Part shown: positions 13,934 through 22,113 of the stretch, piece by piece | Numbering within the stretch: the first letter of the stretch is position 1 | How the letters are laid out: every line of letters begins with the position of its first letter | Assembly (NCBI GenBank): GCA_023436925.1 | Contig: JAEZHJ010000012.1 | Span: forward strand, 1 to 22,113 | Reading direction: 5' to 3' | Length of the DNA stretch: 22,113 nucleotides | DNA from: Actinomycetes bacterium | Lineage (GTDB): Bacteria; Actinomycetota; Actinomycetes; Propionibacteriales; Propionibacteriaceae | Program-made: the position numbers and the translations under genes | The notes under the pieces: model-generated | Told to the model about the DNA's origin: nothing | Database searches by the model: none | What the model saw: only the letters and a program-made list of their open reading frames with translations

Positions 13934-15756
13934 CCTCCGGCCTCGCCCTCGCCTTCGCGGGGACCGTCGGTCGGTTCGCTGGTGGCGCTGTCGGTGGGAG
14001 TCGGCGTGGGCGTCGCGGTCGGGGTCGGCTCGACCGGCTGCGGCCCGGCCAGCACGAGCCGGATCGTCGTCGTCCGCTTCACCACCTTGCCGCGGCCGGG
14101 GCTCTGCGAGATGACCGTCCCCTCGGTGGCGTCGGAGGGCTCGGTGGTGAACCGCAGCTTGGTGAACCCGGCCATCGTCGCCGCGTCCTCGGCCGACTCC
14201 TGGTCGAGGCCGGTGAAGTTCGGCACCGGGCTCTCACCGCTGGCGTAGGACACCACGATCGGGACGTTCAGCGCGATCTGGGCGCCCTCGGCCGGGTTGA
14301 CCGCGGTCACCTCGTCGGCCTGCGCGGTGAGCGGCTCGTTGGCGTCCGGCTCGGCGGTCACGCTGGTGAAGCCGAGATCCTTCAACTCCTGCACGACGTC
14401 CTCGTACGGACGGCCCAGCAGCCCGGTCGGGATGGTCGCCTTCTCGGGGCCGACGTTCACCTCGAACTCGACGACGCTGCCGACCTCGACCGGGCTCTCC
14501 GCGGAGGGCCGCTGGCCGATGACCCGTCCGACGGTGTTGTCGTCGGCGCCCTGGAACGGCACCTGGCGCGGCACGAGCTCGAGCTCCTCGAGCACCTCGA
14601 CCGCCCGGGCCGGGGTGAGGTCGAGCAGGTTGGGGACGGTGACCGTCCGGACCTGGTTGCCCGGGTTGAGCAGGAAGAACATCCCGACGCCCAGGCCGAT
14701 CACGGCCAGCGCGATCAGGCTGGCCCACAGCGGCATCAGGTTCCGCTTCGGGGCGGGCTCGAGGGCGCGGCTCGCCACGCCCGGCTGGGGGGCGGTGTCC
14801 TCGTTCAGCACGCTGGTGGGCGGGCTGGCGATCACGGTCGGGGCGGCGGCCAGGGTGGTGGCGGCAGCGGCGGCCGTGGCGGTTCGCGGCAGCCGGGCGA
14901 CGACGTCCTGACCGGCCAGCAGCCGGCCGATGTCGGCCCGCATCGCGGCGGCGGTCTGGTAGCGGTCGGCCGGGTCCTTGGCGAGTGCCTTCAGGACGAC
15001 GGCGTCCATCCCCGGGGTGATCATCGAGTCGAGCTGGGAGGGCGGTACCGGCTCCTCCCGGACGTGCTGGTAGGCGACGCTCACCGGCGAGTCGCCCTGG
15101 AACGGCGGACGCCCGACCAGCAACTCGTAGAGCAGGCAACCGGCGGAGTAGATGTCGCTGCGGGAATCGACGGTCTCGCCGCGAGCCTGCTCGGGGGAGA
15201 GGTACTGGGCGGTGCCGATCACGGCGGCGGTCTGGGTCATGGTGGCCGAGGTGTCGGCGACGGCCCGGGCGATGCCGAAGTCCATCACCTTGATCTGGCC
15301 GGTCGGGGTGAGCATCACATTGGCGGGCTTGATGTCGCGGTGGACGATTCCGGCCTTGTGGCTGTAGCTGAGGGCGTCCAGCACCCCCTGGGTGAACTCC
15401 AGGGCCTTCTCGGGCTGGATCTTGCGGCCGGTGCGCAGCAGGTCGCGCAGGGTGTGGCCGTCGACCAGTTCCATCACGATGTAGGGCACCTGGACGTGGG
15501 TCGCCGGGTCCGGCTCCTCGCCGGTGTCGTAGACCGCGACGATGTTCGGGTGGTTGAGCCCGGCGGCGGCCTGCGCCTCGCGGCGGAAGCGGGCCTGGAA
15601 GGTCGGGTCGGTGGCGAGGTCGACGCGGAGCTGCTTGATCGCGACGTCTCGTCCCAGGCGAAGGTCGCGGGCCCGCCGCACCTCGGCCATGCCACCACGG
15701 CCCAGCAGGCTGCCGAGTTCGTAGCGGCCGCCCAGCAGCGTCGGCTGGTCAGTCAT
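13930..15756 (-). CDS. pknB: PASTA-domain Ser/Thr protein kinase PknB
   Basis: PknB senses cell-wall fragments and phosphorylates growth and division proteins. The 608-residue product has a cytoplasmic kinase domain: Gly-loop GRGGMAEV (19-26), Lys41, HRDIKPAN with Asp141, DFG (159-161), and activation-loop Thr174 and Thr176 in TMTQTAAVIGTAQYLSPEQ, equivalent to the M. tuberculosis autophosphorylation sites. A single membrane helix (about 340-363) follows. Three PASTA repeats lie outside the cell (about 370-437, 438-508 and 509-574; M. tuberculosis has four), then a Thr/Pro-rich tail. The ATG at 15756 has AAAGGA 7 nt upstream; the open frame extends to 15837 without support. It is last in the operon, 85 bp after pbpA; a short CCCC/GGGG hairpin (15819-15833) lies in the gap. 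The stop shares CTAG with trpG. Confidence 0.96.
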   Translation of the reverse strand: MTDQPTLLGGRYELGSLLGRGGMAEVRRARDLRLGRDVAIKQLRVDLATDPTFQARFRREAQAAAGLNHPNIVAVYDTGEEPDPATHVQVPYIVMELVDGHTLRDLLRTGRKIQPEKALEFTQGVLDALSYSHKAGIVHRDIKPANVMLTPTGQIKVMDFGIARAVADTSATMTQTAAVIGTAQYLSPEQARGETVDSRSDIYSAGCLLYELLVGRPPFQGDSPVSVAYQHVREEPVPPSQLDSMITPGMDAVVLKALAKDPADRYQTAAAMRADIGRLLAGQDVVARLPRTATAAAAATTLAAAPTVIASPPTSVLNEDTAPQPGVASRALEPAPKRNLMPLWASLIALAVIGLGVGMFFLLNPGNQVRTVTVPNLLDLTPARAVEVLEELELVPRQVPFQGADDNTVGRVIGQRPSAESPVEVGSVVEFEVNVGPEKATIPTGLLGRPYEDVVQELKDLGFTSVTAEPDANEPLTAQADEVTAVNPAEGAQIALNVPIVVSYASGESPVPNFTGLDQESAEDAATMAGFTKLRFTTEPSDATEGTVISQSPGRGKVVKRTTTIRLVLAGPQPVEPTPTATPTPTPTDSATSEPTDGPREGEGEAGG

Positions 15757-15841
15757 CAGGCATTCCTTTCCGCGCGCGACCGCCGGGCGGCACGCGTCCG
15801 AACCCCATTGTTGCCCACGCTCCCCCGGGGAGCCCAAACCC

Positions 15842-17260
15842 TCACCGGACGGACTCGATCACTGAACGGGCGATCGGCGCCGCGAGAATGCCTCCCGCGA
15901 TGTCGGTCGCCGGGATCTCGGCGTCCTCGATGAACACGCACACCGCCAGGTCGAGTTCCTCGGCGAAGGCCACGAACCAGGCGTAGGGCCGGCGCGTGGA
16001 GTCGGTCACCGCGGTGCCGGTCTTGCCGCCGACGGTGACCCCGTCGACCTGGGCGCGGCGGCCGGTGCCGCGCTCGACCACGGAGACCATCATGTCCTGC
16101 AACTGGGCGGCGACCGGCTCGGAGACGGCGGTGGAGTGCTGCCGAGGCCGGGTCTGGCTGATCACCCGCAGGTCGGACGAGACCACCCGCTCGACGATGT
16201 ACGGCTCCATCACGACGCCGTCGTTGGCGATCGCGGCGGCCACCATCGCCATCTGCAGCGGGCTGGCGGCGACGTCGAAGGCGCCGATCGCGCTCATCCC
16301 GGTCTGCGCCTCGTCCGGGTCGGACGGGAACCGGCTGGCGGCGCTGCCGATGTCGTCGAGGAACTTCTCGCCGAAGCCGAACCGCTCGGCCTGCTCCCGC
16401 AGCGCGTCCGCGCCCAGGTCGACGCCGAGCCGGGCGAAGCCGGGGTTGCAGGAGACCTCGAGGGCGTGGGTCAAGGTGACCTTGCTGCCGCCGCAGTTGC
16501 CGCTGATCACCCGGGTGGAGCCGGGCAGCTTGAAGCTGGTGGCGTCGATCGTGGAGTCGGCGCTCAGCCCCGACTCGAGCGCGGCGGCGGCGGTGATCAG
16601 CTTGAAGGTCGAACCGGGCGGATAGATCTCGCGGGTGGCCCGGTTGGCCATCGGACGAGCGGAGTCGTCCTGCAGCTTCTCCCAGGTCTTGCGGGCGTCG
16701 GCCAGGTCGTGGGTCGCCAGGTCGTTGGGGTTGTAGCTGGGGCTGCTGACCAGCGCCCGGACGGCGCCGGTCTTGGTGTCGAGGGCGACGACGGCGCCCT
16801 TGCGGCCGTCGAGGCCCTTCCACGCGGCGCGCTGGGCGCGGGCGTCCAGGGTGGTCTCCACCGAGGCGCCCCGCGGGGTGGTGCCGGTGAGCAGGTTGAA
16901 CAGCCGGTCGAGGAACTGGGAGTCGTCCACCCCGGTCAGCTGCTCGGAGTAGGACCGCTCCAGACCGGAGGCGCCGAACTGGTAGCTGTAGTAGCCGGTC
17001 ACCGGCGCGTAGAGCTCGCCGGACGGGTAGACCCGCTGGAACCGGAACCGGCTCTTCACCGGCTCGGAGCGGGCGATCGGGGTGTTGCCGACCATGATCG
17101 GGCCGCGGTCCTGGGAGAACTTCGCGTCGCTGGCGCGCCGGTTCTCGGCCCGGTTGTTGAGCGCCTCGGTGCGGACCAGGTAGCTGGCCGACACATTCAG
17201 CAGCAGGGCGGCGAACATGGCCAGCGCCGCTATCGCCACCCGGCGGATCGGACGGTTCAT
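15842..17260 (-). CDS. pbpA: class B penicillin-binding protein PbpA (transpeptidase)
   Basis: PbpA cross-links peptidoglycan and works with the SEDS protein RodA. The 472-residue product begins with a membrane anchor (about 7-29), followed by an N-terminal domain and a transpeptidase domain. The catalytic motifs are PGSTFK (Ser217, Lys220), SCN (270-272) and KTG (413-415, in GGKTGTA). The length agrees with mycobacterial PbpA (about 490). The ATG at 17260 overlaps the rodA stop by 4 bp (ATGA), with GGGAGAG upstream, so the two are translationally coupled. No motif is lost. The SCN form instead of SSN appears common in this subfamily. Confidence 0.95.
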   Translation of the reverse strand: MNRPIRRVAIAALAMFAALLLNVSASYLVRTEALNNRAENRRASDAKFSQDRGPIMVGNTPIARSEPVKSRFRFQRVYPSGELYAPVTGYYSYQFGASGLERSYSEQLTGVDDSQFLDRLFNLLTGTTPRGASVETTLDARAQRAAWKGLDGRKGAVVALDTKTGAVRALVSSPSYNPNDLATHDLADARKTWEKLQDDSARPMANRATREIYPPGSTFKLITAAAALESGLSADSTIDATSFKLPGSTRVISGNCGGSKVTLTHALEVSCNPGFARLGVDLGADALREQAERFGFGEKFLDDIGSAASRFPSDPDEAQTGMSAIGAFDVAASPLQMAMVAAAIANDGVVMEPYIVERVVSSDLRVISQTRPRQHSTAVSEPVAAQLQDMMVSVVERGTGRRAQVDGVTVGGKTGTAVTDSTRRPYAWFVAFAEELDLAVCVFIEDAEIPATDIAGGILAAPIARSVIESVR

Positions 17261-18792
17261 GGGCGCTCTCCCGGTCGCTGGACGGCGGCGGTCGGTTCAT
17301 CGGCGCCCGCTGGCCGGACGACCCCGGCGGGCCGGACGACCTCGGTCGGCTCGTCGGCAGCGGGGGCCGGGCCCGAGGCCATCGCCGGGTCGGGCGCGGG
17401 ACGGGGTGTCGGTTCCCCGGCTCCAGCCGCCCGGACGACCACGGTGGCCTCCTCGGCCAGCGAGGCGACCGGTTCGGCGGCCGGGTCGAGGGCGGGCCGG
17501 CGCACCTGGTGGGTGATCAGCAGCAGCACGGCGAGCATGATCCAGTTCGCGACCAGCGAGGAGCCGCCCTGGGACATGAACGGGGTGGTCAGGCCGGTCA
17601 GCGGCAGCAACCGGGTGACGCCGCCGATGATCGCGAAGACCTGGATCGCGAAGACGAAAGACAGGCCGGCGGCCAGCAGCTTGCCGAACGGGTCGCGGGC
17701 GCCGAGCGCCGCACGCAGGCCGCGGGCCACGATCAGGCCGTAGACCAGGATCACCGCGGACAGCCCGACGACGCCGAGTTCCTCCCCGATCGCCGCGGCG
17801 ATGAAGTCGGTCTTCGCCAGCGGGGTGAGGTTGGGCCGCCCGAGCCCCCACCCGGTGCCGAACAGGCCGCCCCAGGCGAAGCCGAACTGGCCCTGGATGA
17901 CCTGGTAGTTGCGGTCGAAGTCGGAGAACGGGTCGAGCCAGGCCGAGACCCGGGTCTGGACGTGGCCGAAGGCCGCGAAGGCGGCCAGGGCGCCGGCGGC
18001 GAACAGCCCGATGCCGATGATCGGCCAGCCGGGACGCTCGGTGGCGACGTAGAGCATGGTGACGAACAGGCCGAAGAACAGCAAGGAGGTGCCCAGGTCC
18101 TTCTGGAAGACCAGGACGGCCATGCTGGCGGCCCACATCACCAGGATCGGGCCGAGGTCGCGCAGCCGGGGCAGCACGACGCGGCCGACCCGTCCGCCGG
18201 CCAGCGCCAGCACGTCCTTCTTCTCCACCAGGTAGGCGGCGAAGGCGATGGTCAGGATGATCTTGGCCACCTCGGCGGGCTGGAAGCTGAACCGGCCCAG
18301 CTGGATCCAGATCTGGGCGCCGTTGTTCTCCTTGCCCAGGCCCGGCACCAGCGGCAGCAGCAGCACGCCGAGGCCGACCAGGAAGGCCAGGTAGGGGTAG
18401 GCGTTGAGCCGGCGGTAGTCCTTGAGCAGGATCAGGACGGCGCAGAAGGCGGCGATGCCGACCACCGTCCAGGTCAGCTGCAGTTCGGCGCTGTGCATCC
18501 GTTCCGCGCTGCCCAGGTCGAGCCGGTGGATCATCGCCAGGCCGAGGCCGTTCAGCAGCACCACCATCGGCAGGATGAGCGGGTCGGCGTAGGGCGCCTT
18601 CCAGCGCACCACGAGGTGGGCGGCCGCCACGATGACGACCGAGATCCCGACCGCCCACGGCCAGCCGTCCGGCAGTTTGTCGTCGAGGTCGAGATGGGTC
18701 AGGAAGTAGCCGCCGAGCGCCAGCGCCAGCGCCAGGACGAGCATGAAGGCTTCGACGCCACGCCGCTTGCGGTAGACGACGACGTCGGCCAT
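17257..18792 (-). CDS. rodA: SEDS-family peptidoglycan glycosyltransferase (RodA/FtsW)
   Basis: RodA polymerises lipid II into glycan strands in the membrane. The 511-residue product has about ten or more hydrophobic segments and the SEDS blocks FSFQPAEVAKI (168-178), FQKDLGTSLLF with Asp232 as the likely catalytic residue, TDFIAAAIGEELG (328-340) and PFMSQGGSSLVANW (404-417). Residues about 430-511 form a cytoplasmic Ala/Pro/Glu-rich tail with repeated VVRPAG-like pieces. The ATG at 18792 follows the pstP stop by one base (TGA-G-ATG) with GAGGAG upstream. Pairing with pbpA and pstP supports the RodA role over FtsW, which usually sits in the division/cell-wall cluster. Confidence 0.94.
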   Translation of the reverse strand: MADVVVYRKRRGVEAFMLVLALALALGGYFLTHLDLDDKLPDGWPWAVGISVVIVAAAHLVVRWKAPYADPLILPMVVLLNGLGLAMIHRLDLGSAERMHSAELQLTWTVVGIAAFCAVLILLKDYRRLNAYPYLAFLVGLGVLLLPLVPGLGKENNGAQIWIQLGRFSFQPAEVAKIILTIAFAAYLVEKKDVLALAGGRVGRVVLPRLRDLGPILVMWAASMAVLVFQKDLGTSLLFFGLFVTMLYVATERPGWPIIGIGLFAAGALAAFAAFGHVQTRVSAWLDPFSDFDRNYQVIQGQFGFAWGGLFGTGWGLGRPNLTPLAKTDFIAAAIGEELGVVGLSAVILVYGLIVARGLRAALGARDPFGKLLAAGLSFVFAIQVFAIIGGVTRLLPLTGLTTPFMSQGGSSLVANWIMLAVLLLITHQVRRPALDPAAEPVASLAEEATVVVRAAGAGEPTPRPAPDPAMASGPAPAADEPTEVVRPAGVVRPAGADEPTAAVQRPGERP

Positions 18793-18793
18793 C

Positions 18794-20161
18794 TCAGCAC
18801 TCCTCGGGCGCCGGGGGCGGGGAGTCGGTCGGGGTCGGGGTTGCCGCGGGGGCGGTCGACGGCAGCGGGCCGCCGTCCGGGTCGGGCGAGACGGGCGGGG
18901 TGGTCGCCTCAGGCGAGGCCGAGGGCGTCGGGGTGGCGGTGGCGCGGGCCTCGCGCTGCGCGATGCACTCGTGGGCCTTGACCCGCAGCGAGGCGACGAT
19001 GCCGCGGGCCGAGGCGAGCGAGTCGGCCCGGATGGTGGCCCGGACCTGCTCCTGGTAGTAGGGCGGCAGGTCGTCCAGCCGGGTGGTGTCGGCCTCGACC
19101 AGGCGGGACAGCGGCAGGTTCAGCACCGGTTCGGGGACGCCCTTGAAGATCGCCACCGTGGCGCCGTCCGGGCCGACGAAGAACTGGCGCTGGGTGTAGG
19201 AGTACCACACGCCCAGCCCGCCGCCGATCAGCGCCAGGGTGACCACGACGGCGATCGCGACCTTCAGCCAGGTCCGCACCCGGCCGCCGGTGGTGGGGGC
19301 GTAGCGGGCGCGCTCGCGGGCCACGACCGGGTCCTCGGCCTCCTCCGGCTCGCCCACCGTCGGCAGTTCCATGGTGGTGACGTCGAACGGGGCGTCCAGG
19401 TCGAGCGCGGCGGCCGAGCCGAGCACCTGCGTGGTGGTGGTGCCCTCGCCGTCGACCACGTCGGCCAGGATGATGGTGATGTTGTCCTGGCCGCCGGCGT
19501 CGTGGGCGATCCCGACCAGCCGGTCCATCACCTCGTCCAGCTCGCCGTCCATGGCGGCCTCGATGGTGGCGTCGGTCACCATGCCGCACAGGCCGTCGGA
19601 GCAGATCAGCAGCCGGTCGCCGACGGCTGCCTCGGTCAGTTCCAGGTCGGGGACGTGGTGCGGCTGGCCGTTGACCACCCGCAGGATCAGCGACCGGTGC
19701 GGGTGCTCCAACGCCTCGGCCTCGCTGATCCGGCCCTCGTCGACCAGGGTCTGCACCCAGGAGTGGTCGCGGGTGAGCCGGGTGAGGGCGCCGTCGCGGT
19801 AGCGGTAGGCGCGGGAGTCGCCGATATTGGCCACGCCCAGGGTGGTGCCGTCGAACATCGCCCCGCAGACCGTCGAGCCCATCCCGTCCAGGGTCGGGTC
19901 GGACTCGACGAGCAGCGCGATCTGCTCCGAGGCGGAGGTGATCGCGTCCTCGAAGGCGGTCAGCATGTCCTCGCCGGTGTGCGGCCCGTCCACCTGGCGC
20001 AGTTCCTTGATGGCCACCGCGGAGGCGAGGTCGCCGGCCGCGGCGCCGCCCATCCCGTCCGCGACGACCAGCATGGTCGGCGAGACGTAGGCCGAGTCCT
20101 GGTTGTTCTTGCGGACCAGGCCGACCTCGGAATGCGCGAGGTAGCGCAGCGCCAGCGTCAT
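18794..20161 (-). CDS. pstP: PP2C-family Ser/Thr protein phosphatase PstP
   Basis: PstP removes phosphates from PknB and its targets using a metal-dependent PP2C fold. The 455-residue product has a catalytic domain of about 1-238 with NQDS (Asp22), VADGMGG (Asp35), GDSR (114-117), SDGL (Asp189) and GGQDNIT (Asp226), the acidic metal ligands of the family. A linker, one membrane helix (about 300-322) and an extracellular part follow, ending in a Thr/Pro/Ser-rich tail. The ATG at 20161 follows the fhaB stop by one base with GGAGAGG just before. The single phosphatase sits with the kinase, as in other actinomycetes. Confidence 0.95.
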   Translation of the reverse strand: MTLALRYLAHSEVGLVRKNNQDSAYVSPTMLVVADGMGGAAAGDLASAVAIKELRQVDGPHTGEDMLTAFEDAITSASEQIALLVESDPTLDGMGSTVCGAMFDGTTLGVANIGDSRAYRYRDGALTRLTRDHSWVQTLVDEGRISEAEALEHPHRSLILRVVNGQPHHVPDLELTEAAVGDRLLICSDGLCGMVTDATIEAAMDGELDEVMDRLVGIAHDAGGQDNITIILADVVDGEGTTTTQVLGSAAALDLDAPFDVTTMELPTVGEPEEAEDPVVARERARYAPTTGGRVRTWLKVAIAVVVTLALIGGGLGVWYSYTQRQFFVGPDGATVAIFKGVPEPVLNLPLSRLVEADTTRLDDLPPYYQEQVRATIRADSLASARGIVASLRVKAHECIAQREARATATPTPSASPEATTPPVSPDPDGGPLPSTAPAATPTPTDSPPPAPEEC

Positions 20162-20162
20162 C

Positions 20163-20642
20163 TCACCTCTCCAGCACCATCAGGGTCCGTCCGATCCGGA
20201 CGGTGTCGGAGGGGCCGATCGGAGTGGGGGTGGAGATTCGCTGGTTGTTGACGAAGGAGCCGTTGGTGGAGCCGAGGTCCTCCAGCTGGTAGCCGGCCGG
20301 GCCGAGGCTGATCCGGGCGTGGCGGGTGGAGACGTAGTCGTCGTCGAGCAGCAGCTGGCAGTCCGAGGCGCGTCCGATCAGGATCGGCTGGCCCAGCGGC
20401 ACGGTCAGCCCGGCCTGCGGGCCGTGGGTGACCTTCAGCCGGGTCGGCAGCTTGCGTTCGGCCCGCTTGCTCAGCTTCGGGACGGGCTGGCCGGCAGCCA
20501 GCGCGCCGGCGGCGGCGAGTTCGGCGGGGCTGAGCTTGCGGCCCAGCAGGTCGGTGCGCACGACGTTGGCGACGAACAGGATGAACAGCCACATCGCCGC
20601 GAGGAAGGCGAGCTTGAGACCCAGGACGACGAGTTCAGACAT
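20163..20642 (-). CDS. fhaB: FHA-domain membrane protein FhaB (FipA)
   Basis: FhaB binds phosphothreonine, and in mycobacteria it connects PknA/PknB signalling with division proteins. The 159-residue product has an N-terminal membrane helix (about 5-26), a basic linker, and a C-terminal FHA domain (about 78-155). The FHA domain shows GR (90-91), S105/RH (107-108) and GSTNGSFVNNQRI (124-136). Length matches the family (about 155). The ATG at 20642 overlaps the fhaA end by 8 bp with no good ribosome binding site, so it is probably translated by coupling. It is followed by pstP after 1 bp. Confidence 0.94.
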   Translation of the reverse strand: MSELVVLGLKLAFLAAMWLFILFVANVVRTDLLGRKLSPAELAAAGALAAGQPVPKLSKRAERKLPTRLKVTHGPQAGLTVPLGQPILIGRASDCQLLLDDDYVSTRHARISLGPAGYQLEDLGSTNGSFVNNQRISTPTPIGPSDTVRIGRTLMVLER

Positions 20643-21345
20643 CGGCCACGGGTGAGGTGATGGTCAGCCGGGTCGAGCCGATCTCGATCCGGGTGCCGGC
20701 GGTGAGCGCGGCGTGCCTTACCCGCTGGCCGTCCACCACGATGCCGTTGGTGGAGCCCATGTCCTCGATCGCCAACTGCTGCTGCGCCCCCGTGCCGGTG
20801 ACCACGATCCGGGCGTGCAGCCGGGAGACGCCGGGGTCGTTGATCCGCAGGTCGGCGTCGGTGCCGCGTCCGATGGTCAGGCCGGGCGGGTTGAGCGGGT
20901 GCCGGACGCCGTTCACCTCGACCACCAGCGCGGCGTGCCGGATCTCGGACGGGGTGGCCGGTTCGGCGTCCACCCCGGCGACGGCGGCGGAGGCGACGGT
21001 GAACCGTCCGACCGGCAGCGTTTCGTCGTGCAGGTACTCGATGGTGACCGGGCCGTTGAACAGGTAGCCGTGCTCGGTGGCGTAGTTGCGCAGCTGCGGC
21101 ACGATCTCGGAGTTCAGGGTCTTCGAGTAGGGGGTGAGCCGCTCGTAGTCGTGGGTGGACAGCGACACCCGGAAGTCGTTGGGCACCAGCTTGCGGGCGC
21201 GATCGAGCAGCTTCGCCTCGCGGTCGAGTTCGCGCTGCAGCCGGGCGGTGATCTCCACCGGCTGGACGTCGCCCTTGAAGGCGCGCGCGAAGGCACCGCT
21301 GACGGCGTTTTCAAGCGTCCGCTCGACGCGGTCGAACACCCCCAT
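20635..21345 (-). CDS. fhaA: FHA-domain protein FhaA, short form (DUF3662-FHA)
   Basis: FhaA reads PknB-type phosphorylation and in mycobacteria binds the pseudokinase domain of MviN/MurJ to control peptidoglycan synthesis. The 236-residue product has the N-terminal DUF3662 domain (about 1-116, beginning MGVFDRVERTLENAVSGAFARAFKGDVQPVEI as separate family blocks). A short linker and an FHA domain (about 138-228) with GR (159-160), S174/H177 and GSTNGIVV (197-204) follow. It is under half the length of the M. tuberculosis protein, which has a long low-complexity middle; both domains are nevertheless complete. The ATG at 21345 has GAGGAG 5 nt upstream. It is the first gene of the fhaA-fhaB-pstP-rodA-pbpA-pknB operon. 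Confidence 0.95.
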   Translation of the reverse strand: MGVFDRVERTLENAVSGAFARAFKGDVQPVEITARLQRELDREAKLLDRARKLVPNDFRVSLSTHDYERLTPYSKTLNSEIVPQLRNYATEHGYLFNGPVTIEYLHDETLPVGRFTVASAAVAGVDAEPATPSEIRHAALVVEVNGVRHPLNPPGLTIGRGTDADLRINDPGVSRLHARIVVTGTGAQQQLAIEDMGSTNGIVVDGQRVRHAALTAGTRIEIGSTRLTITSPVADV

Positions 21346-21377
21346 CGCGACTCCTCACGTTTCCGGGTCCTCGGCCC

Positions 21378-21383
21378 ACCCTA
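21378..21383 (-). promoter_or_regulatory. probable -10 box of the fhaA-pknB operon
   Basis: Read on the minus strand, TAGGGT lies about 32 nt before the fhaA ATG, giving a leader of about 25 nt that contains the GAGGAG ribosome binding site. The 89-bp gap to treY holds no clear -35 hexamer at 16-19 bp. TACGCT further upstream (21409-21404) is a second -10 candidate. Confidence 0.35.
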
Positions 21384-21434
21384 TCGATCCCCACCCTCTA
21401 CCCAGCGTAGTGGGCGCCTGAGGCGGAGCAGCGC

Positions 21435-22113
21435 TCACGCTTTGCGCTCCAGCAGGGCGCAGGGCCATCCGCCCAAGTCGCGGGCGAATCCGAACCGGCC
21501 GGTGTGCTCGGCGCCGGTGAGCAGGTTGTGCCAGGTGCCCTCGGGCAGGGTGATCGCGTCGGCGTCGGTCCAGCCGCCGGCCGCCTGCCGGGCCCGGGGC
21601 AGCCGGGTGGCGATGGTGACCGCGGCGGGCTGCTCGCCGCCGCGGGCGAAGCCCCAGCCGTGGCCGGTCGTGGAGTCGAGCCGGTGGTAGCCGGCGGCGG
21701 GGCCGACGAAGGCATCGGGGTGGCGCTGGCGCAGCTGGAGGGTGCGGACGGTCAGCAGCAGCTTGCGGCGCTCGAGGGTGTCCGCCTCGCCGTCGAGGGC
21801 GGCGGCGAGGTGGCCGGCCAGGTCGTCGAAGTCGACCTGGCGGCGGTTGTCGGGGTCGGTGACGCTGAGCCGGACGGTCTCCTGGCCCTGGTAGAGGTCG
21901 GCGACGCCGAGTGCGGTGAGCTGGACGAGCTTTGTCGACAGGGTGTTGGTGGTGACCGACTCGGCGACCAGGTCGACCCAGGCGGCGAACCGCTCCCGGA
22001 CGGCCGGGTCGGCCAGCAGCTGGGGCACGGCGCCGGCGGCGGCTTCCTCGGCGGCGTGGTCGGGGTCGACCCAGGAGGTCCACAGCTTCTGCTCCCGGCC
22101 GGCCTTGACCAGG
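21435..22113 (-). CDS. treY: maltooligosyltrehalose synthase TreY (C-terminal part; 5' end outside the window)
   Basis: TreY converts the reducing end of malto-oligosaccharides to a trehalosyl unit, the first step of the TreY/TreZ trehalose pathway. The visible 226 residues are the C-terminal part. They show KAGREQKLWTSWVDPD, then TLSTKLVQLTALGVADLYQGQETVRLSVTDPDNRRQVDF as separate family blocks; the LYQGxE and DPDNRRxVDF patterns are diagnostic. The remainder is a typical beta-rich end (LPEGTWHNLLTG). The open frame continues to the window edge, so an internal ATG at 22028 is not the true start. The stop lies 89 bp before fhaA. Partner genes treZ or treX/glgX would be expected beyond the right edge. 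Confidence 0.9.
   Translation of the reverse strand, partial: LVKAGREQKLWTSWVDPDHAAEEAAAGAVPQLLADPAVRERFAAWVDLVAESVTTNTLSTKLVQLTALGVADLYQGQETVRLSVTDPDNRRQVDFDDLAGHLAAALDGEADTLERRKLLLTVRTLQLRQRHPDAFVGPAAGYHRLDSTTGHGWGFARGGEQPAAVTIATRLPRARQAAGGWTDADAITLPEGTWHNLLTGAEHTGRFGFARDLGGWPCALLERKA

Noticed and set aside
15819..15833. Short GCTCCCC/GGGGAGC hairpin between pbpA and pknB as a terminator
   Set aside because: The stem is short with almost no loop and no T-tract; it is mentioned only as a possible weak attenuator in the pknB entry.
16445..16455. SCN instead of SSN in PbpA as a damaged active site
   Set aside because: SxN allows this residue, the Ser and Asn are intact, and the form is recalled from other actinobacterial PbpA proteins.

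Overview
This is a high-G+C bacterial window whose gene content points to an actinomycete (Actinomycetota). The strongest sign is the block crgA, DUF881 gene, trpG/pabA, pknB, pbpA, rodA, pstP, fhaB, fhaA. It keeps the order known from Mycobacterium tuberculosis (Rv0011c to Rv0020c), except that pknA is missing. The order or family cannot be settled from sequence reading alone; something near Propionibacteriales is a guess.

Layout. 1-4102 (minus): cydA, cydB and the start of cydD, encoding cytochrome bd oxidase and its assembly transporter. A BlaI-family repressor gene diverges from it at 4186-4533 (plus), with GTA/TAC dyads between the two. 4573-10227 (minus): a likely operon of a TetR regulator, two half-ABC exporters that look like a heterodimer with one degenerate ATP site, a MerR regulator fused to HEAT repeats, and a small GatB/YqeY-like protein. 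The last gene also has its own MerR-type promoter with a 19-bp spacer. 10260-10522: a non-coding stretch with tandem GGGGACGGTT repeats and a perfect 24-bp hairpin. 10523-12043 (plus): a class II lysyl-tRNA synthetase. 12056-13933: crgA (minus), then a DUF881 membrane protein and a trpG/pabA amidotransferase (both plus). 13930-21345 (minus): fhaA-fhaB-pstP-rodA-pbpA-pknB, a tightly packed elongation/division and Ser/Thr phosphorylation operon. 21435-22113 (minus): the 3' end of treY (trehalose synthesis).

How the genes work together. RodA (SEDS glycosyltransferase) and PbpA (class B transpeptidase) build peptidoglycan. PknB senses the wall through PASTA repeats and phosphorylates targets, PstP reverses this, and FhaA/FhaB read phosphothreonine. 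CrgA links to the division machinery. CydABD supports respiration at low oxygen, probably under BlaI-type control. The TetR gene very likely represses its own exporter operon through a perfect 18-bp palindrome.

A recurring regulatory pattern is a TANNNT-like -10 hexamer placed 6-7 nt before the start codon of several first-in-unit genes (cydA, blaI, tetR, lysS, the DUF881 gene and, less clearly, trpG), which suggests leaderless transcripts. I found no tRNA, rRNA, CRISPR array, insertion sequence or prophage. No wholly new multi-gene system is evident; the least explained items are the MerR-HEAT/YqeY-like pair with its promoter and the repeat/hairpin cluster upstream of lysS.
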